From: Liriodendron chinense
Lineage: Eukaryota > Streptophyta > Magnoliopsida > Magnoliales > Magnoliaceae
Assembly (NCBI GenBank): GCA_003013855.2
Contig: PVNU02000924.1
Span: 558,001 to 622,000 of the forward strand
Direction: 5' to 3'
DNA length: 64,000 bases
Position 1 is the stretch's first letter. Each line of letters opens with the position of its first letter. Under the pieces are notes generated by a model, which was not told where the DNA came from, did no database searches, and worked only from the letters and a program-made list of their open reading frames with translations. Below, in pieces: positions 1-10,375 of this stretch. Position numbers and translations under genes: made by a program.

Positions 1-55
1 CAATTTACATATTTAAATGAGATCTTCACAAAATCAGAAAAAGTGCAGTGCCCTC

Positions 56-1078
56 CAGTGTTTTAAATAGTGAATAGCGTGTAGCATAGCGTTCACCCCT
101 TTGAAGCGTGAGGAGTAAGCTACATAGTGTGTAGCGTAAGCTACACGCGACTACTGGTTTTTTAATCAAGGTGCTTAGTTGCACCAATGTCATAATATTC
201 TGTACCAAATTAGAATGATTCATAATGAAAGTTAACAAAATTTAATTGTTTTTGGTGCAACAAAATGGAACCTAAAGTAATAGGAAAGGGCAATGATCAA
301 GTATAAAGGTAATAATATTGTTTTTTATATCAATTTACTGAAAGCATTAAAAAAGTTAACTAATTTTTATTGGAAATGAAAAAATGTAACAAATCATTGA
401 AAACATCATGTGAGCTACATAGTGTGTAGCGTATGCAATTTATGATGCAACATAGGCTACATGCAACTTAAGCTATTTTCATGAGCTACGTAGTGTTAAG
501 GCCATGCTACGCTACATAGCATATAGGGCTGTAAATGGTCGGGTTCGGGGCAGGTTTAGCCAAAACCAGACCCGCCCATTTACTAAACGGGTCTGGGTCC
601 AAATTTTAGACCCAGACCCTTTTACTAAATGGGCGGGTCCGAGTCAGCCCATCAGACCCATTTATAAATGGGTCCGGGTCTGGTAGAGGGAGATCCACCC
701 AGACCCATTTATAAATGGGCTGGGTCTAATGGGTCCAGGTCTGAATCAAGTATGCAAGCATTTTACAAGGCTTAAAACCGGGTCTGGACGGGTCTGGGCT
801 GGACGGGTCCCTTGTAACATAGACCAAACCCGCCCACTTACTAAATGGGTCTGGATCGGGTCTGGTCGGGTCGGGCCTAATATAAAGGAAACCAGACCCA
901 AACCCGTTTAACAAATGGGTCTATTCTTGGACCCAGACCCGTACCATTTAACAAATGGGTCGGGTCTAGGGTCGGGTCTAAATGGGTTGGGTCTGGGTAC
1001 CCCATCGGGTCCACTGACCCATTTACAGCCCTAGTAGCGTAAGCTACACGCTACATAGCGTAGCTATTTAAAACACTG
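56..1078. mobile_element. hAT-like nonautonomous element (copy 1), with nested insert
   Basis: The ends are inverted repeats: CAGTGTTTTAAATAG at the left and CTATTTAAAACACTG at the right. The flanks carry an exact 8-bp duplication, GTGCCCTC, at 48-55 and 1079-1086. An 8-bp duplication is the hAT signature. No transposase frame is present, so this is a MITE-type element. The interior is rich in variants of TAGCGTAGCTACA and is interrupted by a second element at 524-1033. Related copies lie at 8485-8939 and 42664-43464. Confidence 0.8.
524..1033. mobile_element. Nested TAGGGCTG-type small hAT-like element rich in GGGTCTGG
   Basis: It begins TAGGGCTGTAAATGG and ends CCATTTACAGCCCTA, an inverted repeat. 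The flanking 8-mers ATAGCATA and GTAGCGTA differ by two transitions, as expected of an old 8-bp target duplication. The interior is an irregular run of GGGTCTGG / AGACCC units separated by short palindromes around CCATTTA-TAAATGG. The two 60-aa frames across it are by-products of that repeat and are not genes. Confidence 0.65.
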
Positions 1079-1086
1079 GTGCCCTC

Positions 1087-1699
1087 TAACTTCCTAGAAC
1101 AATCCTTCTATAGATTAAAGACATCCAAAAATCCCTTTGAAATCTTTATCTATGACTTTCCAACTCTTAGATTGATTCCGAATCAACCTAATCTATCCAA
1201 AATTGGATCCTAAGTAGAAAAAACTAAGGCCCCATTTGTAATGAAATCATATCAACAGCAATTATGAATTCAAGATCAAGATCTCTATTACAGAATGACT
1301 GTCAACTAAAATGAGATGAACCCATTTTGAGGCATCCACCAAACAGGGCCTAAATCTATCAAGATTTAGTCAAACCATAATGGCCTAAAAATAAAGGGTA
1401 GGGGGGAAGATCGGGAAGCCACGTAACTATATGGGACAGAGATGTAGTGGTGATGGAATGTGAATAGGTGTCCAACAAGTTTGTATTATAGGGTGATCGA
1501 TTCCAGTGGACCCTCGCAATATTTTTGGACCCACCGATCGATGTAAGAGGACCTCTGGAAGGAACTGAAGAATGTGCGAAACAGTGGCACAGACCTCGGT
1601 GCTCAGAGACTTTAACACGATTCTCTACTCTTTCAAAAAATTGGACAGCAGCTGGATGACAAGTATGGCAAGGATTGCCAATTTCATTCAGGACAAGGA
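1087..1699. other. No gene recognised
   Basis: AT-rich sequence. The overlapping frames of 60-116 residues on both strands have no recognisable domain and no coding-like context. Confidence 0.6.
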
Positions 1700-2060
1700 G
1701 AGATTTCAACCACTCTTCAATTTTCGTGAATCAAATCCCTCATTTGGGGGGGGGGGGGGGGGGGGGACGGGACGGGGAAAACATGCATAAATACCGCGAA
1801 AATAAAATAAAAAATTTCAATTAAAAATAGAAAATTTGTTTTTAGAACATATTTTGGGAATCTGGTTGTGGAGTTGATTTCGAACACTCTTGAATTTTCA
1901 TAAATCAAATCTCTCATTTTGGGGGAGAAAATCGAGAAGAGAGCGAAATGTGCGTAAATGCTGCAAAAAAATTTTAAAAAATAAAAATAAGGGATTTGTT
2001 TCGAATTTTTTTTTTTTAGGGATCTAATTGGGGATTTCGAACCCTCTTCAATTTTTAATT
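1700..2060. repeat. About 2.2 tandem copies of a ~165-bp unit with homopolymer runs
   Basis: The phrase CTCTTCAATTTTCGTGAATC, followed by AAAT and a G-run, appears near 1712, again in altered form near 1886, and starts a third time near 2043. Each unit continues through an A-rich stretch to a GATTTCGAAC-type end. A perfect run of 21 G lies at 1746-1766 in the first unit; the second unit has only five Gs there. Confidence 0.6.
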
Positions 2061-2257
2061 TTTTTTTAATTATATAAAATTTATTACAAACTTTGAAAAT
2101 GCAAAAAAAAAAATTAAATAATGATACTGTTTCATGAAAAACTTATTAATTCTATTCTATTTATGGATGGATGTTGATGAGTGATGTATAACTATTTAAA
2201 AAAAAAAAAAAAAATCCTACAGGCTTCCTAAGCACGATGACATACCTGTCCGAGCCC

Positions 2258-2563
2258 TTAGTCAAAAAATTTCCAACTATTGTTCCTAACAGGCGTCTCA
2301 TGGGGTGGATTATCTTCAATCACTTCGTCACCCGGGATGTCGCCCACATGAGACTGGTGGTCATCCCCATTGTTGGGGGTAGACCTGGACTGCACCTCAA
2401 GTTGCGCAATTCGGTGATTGTTCTCAATTAAGGCAGTAACAGTGGTCCTATTCTGGTTCTCAATGGCCGTCAAACGGCGGTCGATCCTCTCAAGGACCTC
2501 GTTGATCTGTTCCATGTTCAAAATAGGAGACAAGCCAAAACCTCGATCGGTCCGAGTTTGCAT
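2258..2563 (-). pseudogene. gag N-terminal fragment of a Ty3/gypsy-type retrotransposon
   Basis: The 101-residue frame opens with MQTRTDRGFGL and continues into a coiled-coil-like stretch rich in E, I and N. It resembles the first ~75 residues of the gypsy gag at 47852 in this window (MPTRRGRGFGL, then a coiled coil and a GDDAHFQVGG-like segment, here GDDHQSHVGD). It stops before the gag core. No protease or polymerase follows on the minus strand, so the element is cut off near 2222. A primer-binding site and an LTR lie upstream on the same strand, as expected for gag. Confidence 0.7.
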
Positions 2564-2893
2564 ACACTAGGACACAAATGTCGGGGTTTCTAAAACAACT
2601 AGGGACTATGAAACAACAAACAATGAGCCTGGAAGCTATATGATGAATGTGGATGCTATGAAGGATGCAACTAAGGACCCTAAACACTTTGGACAATGCT
2701 ACTGTGATCAAAACACCCTAGAAATCAGAAAATCCAGCAGTTGGGGCCTCAAAAGTCCCAAAAATGTGGAATTTCCAGCAATATGCAATCCCCTAAAACA
2801 ATGGACCTAAAAAAATCAGCAACCTGATTTTGGACTTTAATGCTAAACCATTGACTCAAGAATTTCAACAAACACCTAGCCTACACTAAACTG

Positions 2894-2905
2894 TCTCTGA
2901 TACCA
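2894..2905 (-). other. Primer-binding site of the minus-strand LTR element
   Basis: Read on the minus strand this is TGGTATCAGAGA, the usual plant sequence complementary to the 3' end of initiator methionine tRNA. It lies between the LTR end (2910) and the gag fragment. Confidence 0.75.
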
Positions 2906-2909
2906 AATT

Positions 2910-3880
2910 TGATGCAAGATGAAGCGAAAGCCTATTAAGACATGATGTGTGAGATCAATTGACGCATGAATAATCTTAATAAAAAAAGAAATCTTGCCGT
3001 CCACACAATCAAAGAAAATTAGGTTGAAACCCTTAGAATTCCATCCCACAGTACTCGTTTCTCATAAAGGGATCCAATTATGAGCCCCTTGGACGTAAGG
3101 ACATCCAATCTTAGTATAGGATAGGTTCAATTCAATGAGAAAATAGTAATTGATAATGAATTTCAGATTTGGGATCAATTGGATTCAAACAAATGTGAAT
3201 TAGGTTTAGGAATTTGGGATTCAAAAGGGGATTTTGGGAAATTAGGGTTAGGGTTAAAAAAAACAGAATTCTCAGAGGGGGTTTTACTAGGGAATGCATG
3301 TGCTCAAGATTGGAAGAAGAGTTTTGCTTAAATCTTACCCAGGACCCCCAAAAAAGAGAGAAAATACCAATTTCCAGCCATGTACTTTCTGAAATCTGAT
3401 TTCCAGCAGTATAAGTTGAAGAAGGATGTGAGAAAACGAAGAAATAAATGTCCACGAGGGGACCACTTCAGCGAGGAAGCAAACTCACGCATACACATGC
3501 CACGGGGAGAATTTTTTTCTCTCAGTTTTCTTTCACAAAACTCCACTACAGCTGGGCATCCAAGGCCCTCTTCTATTTATAATAAAAATTGTTCAAAAAG
3601 ACAACAGTGCCCTTACTTCCTTAAAAGTACCCTAATGATGTAGAATCACTTCCAGACATAAAACTGATAATCCAAAACACTCAAAAGTCTCAAAATAAGT
3701 AAAGAAACATGTCCCAATAAAAACTAAACCGATGGAACCCATCAATACAACGGTTGGATCGACTCAAAACTCGATCCTACCACTGAAACTAAACTCCAAA
3801 ATGCAGCCCAAATGCATCTTCCCAAGATGGGGTCTTCCAAATGCACGTCCAATGTATGTGGGGTCTTCCAGATGGCCCTA
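2910..3880 (-). repeat. LTR of the minus-strand gypsy-type remnant (outer end uncertain)
   Basis: On the minus strand the repeat ends TGCATCA just before the PBS, the same ending as the intact gypsy LTR at 46619. A TATA box (TATAAATAG, about 3572-3580) sits where an LTR promoter would. The outer boundary was not found; 3880 is where L1-like sequence begins. No second LTR is present in the window. Confidence 0.5.
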
Positions 3881-3894
3881 TGTGGGCCCCGCCT

Positions 3895-4361
3895 AAAGGT
3901 AGTCATCTCCAAGCCATAGAGAACGATACTGCTGTGTAGTCCAATGTCTCCCCCGCCTCTGATAAACACGTGTAGGCCTGATGTCCCCATCAGCTGTGTT
4001 GAGAAACTCCCATAAACAAATCTCTCCATTGCCGAAACCAGAAATCTATCCAACCGTAACATGGCTAGCCTATCTTTTTGGTTTGACCATGTCAACTTAG
4101 AGCCCAAAAAAAAAAGTAGATCAATTAGGTCATTTCACATTGGAAAATTTCCGAAAACTTCTATTAATAATGAGACATTCAACTTTTCATGCAAATATTG
4201 GACCATATTAAAGTCTCCACTGAGGCACAATGGTGCATTCCACCTGTTCCTAACAGCGTCCAATTCCTCACTGTCCTTGGACAAATCCTCTTCCTGTTTT
4301 GCTATTTGATCCCAACAGCAACAGCTTTTGACCCTTACAGCTGACATACCCTTCATGGATA
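3895..4361 (-). pseudogene. L1-type LINE remnant: endonuclease domain
   Basis: Minus-strand frames read LSGDFNMVQYLHEK, then after a frameshift in an A-rich run, LTWSNQKDRLAMLRLDRFLVS. These are the GDFN and TWSN...SRLDRFLVS motifs of the endonuclease/exonuclease/phosphatase domain at the start of plant L1 ORF2. Two frames are needed and stops intervene, so it is dead. The reverse transcriptase half is absent. Confidence 0.75.
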
Positions 4362-5985
4362 ATGGTTACTCATAGAATTCTTGGCACTTTGAGAAGTTTG
4401 GAAAGGTGATGGAGGTTTCCATCTCCAAATACAGCAAGTCCTCATAAATTAGGGTTTCCCATTCATTTAGTTCAAGCAAAATAAGAGACGAAAAAGGCTA
4501 CTAGTGAGTTTCATGGTCAAGGAAGATGGTTGGCTAGGAGAGGGTTCTCCATGGACTTCATGAATTATGGGTTGGAACACTTGCAAGATGTAATTAAGAA
4601 TTAACAAAGAAATCTCTCACTTCTTAGTAAGGGAAGCAAGGTAGAGCTACAGCTGGTAATGTTGTCATAATCGTTATCATATCGTAAATCGTAAAGGGGT
4701 TTGAATCATATTGTATCATAAATCGTAAGATTTTTTCAGAATTTCATAAACATGTCATGAAAAATATAAAAATTGTATATAAATAAAAAAAATTAAAAAA
4801 ACACATCAATCATCCATTTTGTCATCAATATGCAAAAAACAAAAGGACGTATCATGTATATATCATCATGTCTAATAATCAAGTTCAAACAAGAATCCCA
4901 TTTCCCACGTAAACACCAAATCTCACCACTATCTCTCCAAAGAAAGAAAAGAAGCGATGTTATAATGTATATGGGGCATAAATAACTTTTAAACACAAAA
5001 GCCCTAAAAAAGAATTGCAAAAACTGAAGAAAAAAAATTGAAATATTATATTTTCTTTTCCAAAAAATCCATATTTTCACCAATAAATGAAAGAAATGAA
5101 ATAAAAAGGAATAATAGAATATTTTATACGTATTCTTACCTATTTCAACACAGAAATCGAATGCAACAAGTGGCGTTTGATTCCGTTGAGCGGTGAAAAA
5201 GATGTCTTCATTTCTTTTCTCTGGGTTTCCTATGGCCCACAAGCCCCAAAAGTCCCCAAAATCTCTCAAAAGTTGAAAAAGATGGGCTTTTCTAATGAGG
5301 GTGGGGCCTAAATAGGCTAGGTCTATCAATGAGTCAGGTTTGGGTCGGATCCTAGAGAACCCGTACCTAGGCTGATCAGGTTCGGATCTTGCTAGGCTCA
5401 AGTCCTTTTGGGTCCAGATCCCTCCCTCCCTCTCTCTGTTTTTTAGGACCTGGACCAGATCTAATCAGGCTCGTGTACCCATCAGGTCTTGAAATTTGGT
5501 TTGGGTAGGACCTAGGGTCCATATCAACTAAGTGCATTTATGAAGTAGGCCTAAGGCCCAGCATGGGGCCAAACATGTGCTGATTTTGGGCTGTGTTACT
5601 AGATTTTGGGCCTAAATGTCAGATATTATATTTACTAGTTTTGGAAGATATGAGGGGCTGATTTTGAATACATGCTTAAAGATTTTGGGGGTATTTAGTA
5701 GATTTGCTTTTTTTTCATTTTAGGCCAAATCTTTGTACATGGGATTGTTATTATCTTAAATAAATTATAGATACAAAATCAATCTAATAGTTAGGGGATC
5801 TTCTCTCAAAAATAGTTTGGGGTCTTGGGGTCTATAAAAGGGAAGTGGTGTAGGAGGTGGAGTTTCTATATATTTTCTGAGTTTTGAGTATTTGTAAGAG
5901 AAAAAAAAAAAACGAATATTAATAAAGTTATTTCTCATCTCTACTCAAAAATCCTAGTTTGTGTACTCGTCCTTTTTTTTTTTTT
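4362..5985. other. No gene recognised
   Basis: A short run of TCGTAAATCGTAA-like units lies near 4670-4735. A patch of GGGTCCGGATC-like words at 5330-5530 resembles the interior of the TAGGG-type elements. The 202-residue minus frame at 4793-5401 is phenylalanine-rich AT sequence with no domain. Confidence 0.5.
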
Positions 5986-6029
5986 GCAATTCGGGTATCA
6001 AGATCTCATTAATTTGATAACCAGGGCTG

Positions 6030-6185
6030 CACCAATTTACACGGTCATGCCTATGTGATGGATGCATTAGATCACACAAATATTTGCCCCTTTGGCATAT
6101 GAGTGCCATGTAAACGAACTCTTGCACATGCGTGTGGCTTAGCAAACCTCATTCATTGCTAGAATAATTAACATATATTTCATAA
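6030..6185. repeat. Left arm of a diverged inverted repeat (partner 7310-7440)
   Basis: GCGTGTGGCTTAGCAAACCT and the following CATTGCTAGAATAATTAA reappear as the reverse complement around 7340-7390 (CTAGCAATAG, AGGTTTGCTAGGCCACACGC). The spacer is about 1.1 kb and includes unrelated repeats. This is probably two copies of one small element in opposite orientation. Confidence 0.5.
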
Positions 6186-6604
6186 TATAATATTAATACT
6201 AACACTAACTGGACATGAAGCAACCTAATTTTAATCAGGTCCAACTAAACTCAATTCTTAACTAGGTCCAAAATGGACCAGAAGTTGACCCAGTTTCTAA
6301 ACATGTCCAAAAATGGGAGACATGCATTGAAACCAAGTCAGGTCCATCTGATACACATAGATCCAGTGCTGCTTTTTTTTTTTTTCTTCGAAGGATGACA
6401 ACTAGATCCAGTGCTTGTTGGCACCATTAACCACAACAACCCCAACCATTTCTTGGCATCTTTAGGCAATACCTCCAACTAAGAAACCTTAGCCACCAAG
6501 CTTGATGAAAGTAGCAACTAAACTCTTATCACAACACTTGAGCTCTTACCTAAATATTGTTCTTGTTGCTCTATTTATGCCGTTTTTGTCCCCCTCCCTG
6601 CCAA

Positions 6605-6756
6605 CCTTTCTTCAACACTCACATCTCCCTATTCATCTTCCTTTACCTTGATCTCTCCATATCATGGATCCCCACCACTACCTTTCTTCAACACTCACAT
6701 CTCCCTATTCATCTTCCTTTACCTTGATCTCTCCATATCATGGATCCCCACCACTC
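6605..6756. repeat. 76-bp tandem duplication
   Basis: The unit starting CCTTTCTTCAACACTC occurs at 6605 and 6681 and appears identical over the whole unit apart from the junctions, so the duplication is recent. Confidence 0.85.
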
Positions 6757-6910
6757 TCTTTCCCCAATCTCCTTTCAATACAACCACCCTAAGAGTCTGT
6801 TTGGACACACATGCAGAAGTTTCTAGAAAGGGGATTTCATGCCTGCTTTTTCGACCAACTCACCAGAAACAATGGGATGGTGAAACATTGGTTTGCCAAG
6901 TGCATCCAAA

Positions 6911-6912
<2 letters not shown>

Positions 6913-6943
<31 letters not shown>

Positions 6944-6973
6944 AAACAAACAAACAAACAAACAAACAAACAA
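6913..6973. repeat. Compound microsatellite (CG)n(CA)n(CAAA)n
   Basis: Short CG repeats pass into about 14 CA units and then about seven CAAA units. The frame crossing it ends in repeated H-T and N-K-Q residues and is not a gene. Confidence 0.9.
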
Positions 6974-7105
6974 AAAACTAGCTTAGCTCATAAGGGGGTT
7001 TATAGCTCAAACACCCCTCTAGAAGGTGCATCCATATAGGCCCTACAACTCCTTCCACTTTCGGGCCCCTAAATGTACATCCATACTTTCTTTCTTAGCT
7101 TGAGC

Positions 7106-7672
7106 TAGGGCTCTCAATGAGTACCTAGACCCATTCCGATTTTAACGAGGTGGGTTCCAATTTCTAGGACCCCTTTAGAAATCGGGTTAAGTTCGGGTCC
7201 ATCATTTTACCTAGTTAAGAAACAGGTATGATCGAGTTAGGATTGAATCCACCACCATCTTGGACCAGGTTAAAATCACGTTGGATCAAGTCCAATTAAT
7301 TTTTATAGCAATATTGTATATGTTAAATACATATTAATTATTCTAGCAATAGAAGAGGTTTGCTAGGCCACACGCCTGTAAGAAAGCTCATTTACACACT
7401 ACGCGTGTGTCAAAGTAGCAAACATGTGTGCAGACCTATCCATTCATTGGGTGAGCCCCAACCATATAAATGCCTTTGTTTGACACAGACCTAATGTGAA
7501 ACCAAGGTCCAAAGATCTGATGGATACCCGACGAGTACCTGGACCTGATTGGAGCAGGTTGGAGTCTTCAAAAACGAGATTCAGACCTGAAAGCATCTAG
7601 ACTCAACAAGACCATCAGCCCGAGAATAGGTACTTTAGGACCCAAACCAAACTCGACCAATTGGTAGCCCTA
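7106..7672. mobile_element. TAGGGCT-type repeat element, degraded
   Basis: It begins TAGGGCTCTCAATGAG and ends TTGGTAGCCCTA. The interior is full of ACCCG / GGTTCC words, like the other TAGGG elements here. No convincing target duplication remains (GCTTGAGC against GCAATGGG), so the borders are inferred from the termini. Confidence 0.4.
7310..7440. repeat. Right arm of the inverted repeat with 6030-6185
   Basis: Reverse-complement match to the left arm over AATTATTCTAGCAAT, GAGGTTTGCTA and CCACACGC, weaker toward the outside. Confidence 0.5.
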
Positions 7673-8484
7673 GCAATGGGACATCAAATCATTACAGTTC
7701 TTTGTTAAGAGACTAAGACAATTGGAGATGTGGATTGAGTTCCAATATATGGATAAGGGAAGAGAGTTCACCTAGATGTGATAAGAGATCCAATAGCTAC
7801 TTGCGTTGAGCTTCATGTTCTGGTTGAAGATGTTGCCTGAATACATTAAGAAATTACTGAAGCTGCGGTGCAATGTCCAGCCATTCCACAACTCTGCTAA
7901 GAAAATAAGCCTGTTGGAGATGTAGATTGAGCTCCAATATAGAGAAGAGATGGGAAAGACGCTATAAGAAGGCAACGTTTTTCTCAGCAATCCGTTCCTT
8001 CAGTTGAGCCGATGAGGTGACTGTAGAAGACATGCTTGATGAAGATCTTAGTTCAAATTCTCTGGAATTCTTTTAGAGGTATGGGCAGAGGAAGTTCTTC
8101 AGTCAGTGGGTCAGGTGTGGAGCTAGTGGAGGTGGATGCTAAAACAGCAAGACGAGGTGGTGCAGTTTGCCACATGAAAATACGCAGAGGATTGCGGGAA
8201 GTCAAGCTGTGGGTTGAAGATTCTTGTTTCATAGCCTCAATATCTGAGGCGAAAACAAAAGACACAAAATCAAGTCGCAAGAGTCACGAAAAGAGGGAGA
8301 GGGGGTAACACAAGGAGTGGCCAACGGGCAAAGCTAGGCTACGTTTTCCTTAAAATCTAGATCTAGACATAAACATTGTAAAACAAACACTAATGAAGAA
8401 GCTAAGACAATGGAAGGGATTCCTAATAGTACATTGGTCAAAACTAGCGATCAATTATCCCTTCTCTTTTTTATTGTAGAAAAC
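7673..8484. other. No gene recognised
   Basis: A ~50-bp phrase around TTGGAGATGTGGATTGAGTT (near 7720) recurs near 7915, a diverged local duplication. Overlapping 70-90-residue frames on both strands at 8036-8308 show no domain. Confidence 0.5.
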
Positions 8485-8939
8485 CAGTGTTTTAAATAGC
8501 AAATAGCAAGTAGCATAGTATTCACCTCTATAAAGCATGAGGTATGAGCTATGTAGTCAGCTACCCACTACTAATAGACTTTTAATTAAAATAACGACAA
8601 ATAGGGCAAAGAGTAAATATAAAGATAAAAGATCACAATGTAACCGGTTTTTATTCTATACATCGTATTATTTCACTAGAATCATTGAAAACATTAACTA
8701 ATTTTTAGTAAAAATCGAAAAAAAGTGACAAATCATCGAAAAAATTGATTGATTTTACTATTTTAGTGAAAAATAACACATAACATAGGCTATGTAGCGT
8801 GTAGTGTGTCCTACAGCGTATATACTACATAGGATGCAGCTTGTGCTACATGCGACTTGCGCTATTTTCATGAGTTATGTAGCACAAAGGCTAAACTAAT
8901 AAGCTACATGCTACATAGCGTACACTATTTAAAACAACA
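8485..8939. mobile_element. hAT-like nonautonomous element (copy 2)
   Basis: It begins CAGTGTTTTAAATAGC and ends CTATTTAAAACAACA, matching copy 1 at 56-1078 with a damaged right end. The flanks TAGAAAAC and TAAGAAAC are a plausible aged 8-bp duplication. The interior shares GTGACAAATCATCGAAAA and the TAGCGT/GCTACAT words with copy 1 but lacks its nested insert. Confidence 0.7.
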
Positions 8940-9310
8940 TAAGAAACACATGCCCAAAAGGAAGCAACACATGCTTAAACCCACAAAAAACTCCAAAGCA
9001 ATTTTTTTTATTCAAAATAGAATGATAGGCTGTTTCAAGCAAGGAGGCCTTTGACAACTAAAGAAAACCCTAATATAATAGGCAATGACCAAAGCACCCT
9101 TGAATCCTATCACAACCAAATAGGCCATTTGTAAATTGACCATAACTTAAATGTCATCAGAATTTTCATGATCTTGTGATCGTTTGAAATTTAACTCGAT
9201 AGGCTTTCAAACAGGACCATTTTTGTGTTGTTCTGACATCATTTGATGCAAGTGGCCCACCAAACAAAGTGACAAAAATATAAAGGGGGGCATATTAAAT
9301 AAATCATGAC

Positions 9311-9882
9311 TCACTCTAGCCCCCAAAAAGCAATTAAAAGAACTATGAACTTGAGGAACATTCGATTGCTTTCATAGGCCCCAAAATATAATCTGAATGT
9401 TAGTCTTAGCAGATTCATCATCAGATTCTGGAAGAGACTGGCCCCAAAATCATCAAAGAGATCCACCACAAATTTCAGAAGAACCCAGCAAATCTCAAAC
9501 AACTGAAAAAAGAAACCCCCAAATATCCTGAGTGAAACTGCAATGGAGAAAGTGATCCACTAATTCTTCATCTTCCATCAAAAAAGAAAAAAGCAGATGT
9601 TCGGAGGAGCTAAATTTTCACTTGAGGTTATCAAGTGATAATTTTGTCCACCACAACTGCTCAACAGAAAGCTTAGCTCTAGGGGGAGCAAGAGAGCCCC
9701 AAGCTTCAGTAAAACACAGGAAAACACAAAAGGCGAGGATGAGATGTATGAAGAGCTTTCGCAAATGCTTTTGAAAAGGACAATCCATTCGGCAAAAAGA
9801 ACCCAAATCCGGCATTTGAAAGCAAAAGTGCCCCTTTAAGAATTGATAAAAGCACTTCCAACATTGGAATTTCATGATCCTT
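9311..9882 (-). pseudogene. L1-type LINE remnant A: C-terminal zinc-binding region
   Basis: Minus-strand frames read APPRAKLSVEQLWW and LSLDNLK, then after a shift MEDEELVDHFLHCSFTQDIW. These match the APPR...DNLRR and ...VDHLFLHC... motifs of the domain that follows reverse transcriptase in plant L1 ORF2. Several frame changes show decay. On its upstream side it abuts the poly(A) tail of a second L1 (9886-9910), which seems to have landed in or beside it. Confidence 0.7.
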
Positions 9883-10375
9883 GAGTTTTTTTTTTTTTTT
9901 TTTTTTTTTTGAAAGGTAACAATTTTATTAAACAGGGGACCAACATAATCCAAAGAATGTGAAAACAATTAATTTACAAAAAAGGGAGTGCCAATAAACA
10001 TCTCTGATTGAGACCGCAACCAAATCCCATACATCCAACCTAGCTTTCCTAAAAACATCCAAGGCACCCCCACTAGAATTTCGAAAGCAACTATTGCTAC
10101 GTAAACGTTCCCCCTATAATGCCCAAATGCCAGCCAGTAAGGCCAACTTCCAGCATCTCCTGGTAATCTTCCCAACCCCTCCATCCTGCCACAAAAAAAT
10201 GAAATCCTTGACTGTTGCAAGCATCACCAATTTCACCCCAAAGCATCCTAAAAAGCTCTCCCACGCTATTCTCGCAAACGGACAATGGATGAATAAGTGA
10301 TTGACCGATTCCTTGTTATTCATTTACAGCAGACAAACATTAGTAATTGTCATTCCTCTTTAAGTTGTTGATCGC
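9883..10375 (-). pseudogene. L1-type LINE remnant B with poly(A) tail
   Basis: On the minus strand the piece ends in a poly(A) tail (25 T on the plus strand, 9886-9910). Upstream it reads NNKESVNHLFIHCPFARIAW, the zinc-binding domain after the reverse transcriptase of L1 ORF2. A CLLC motif sits just before it but in another frame. ORF2 is 5'-truncated near 10375, as is usual for L1 copies. Confidence 0.75.

Noticed and set aside
4793..5401. 202-residue open frame on the minus strand
   Set aside because: Phenylalanine-rich translation of AT-rich DNA, with no domain, no splice or promoter context and no homology that I recognise.
6913..6973. 112-residue frame ending in His-Thr and Asn-Lys-Gln repeats
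   Set aside because: It is the translation of a tandem duplication followed by a CA/CAAA microsatellite.
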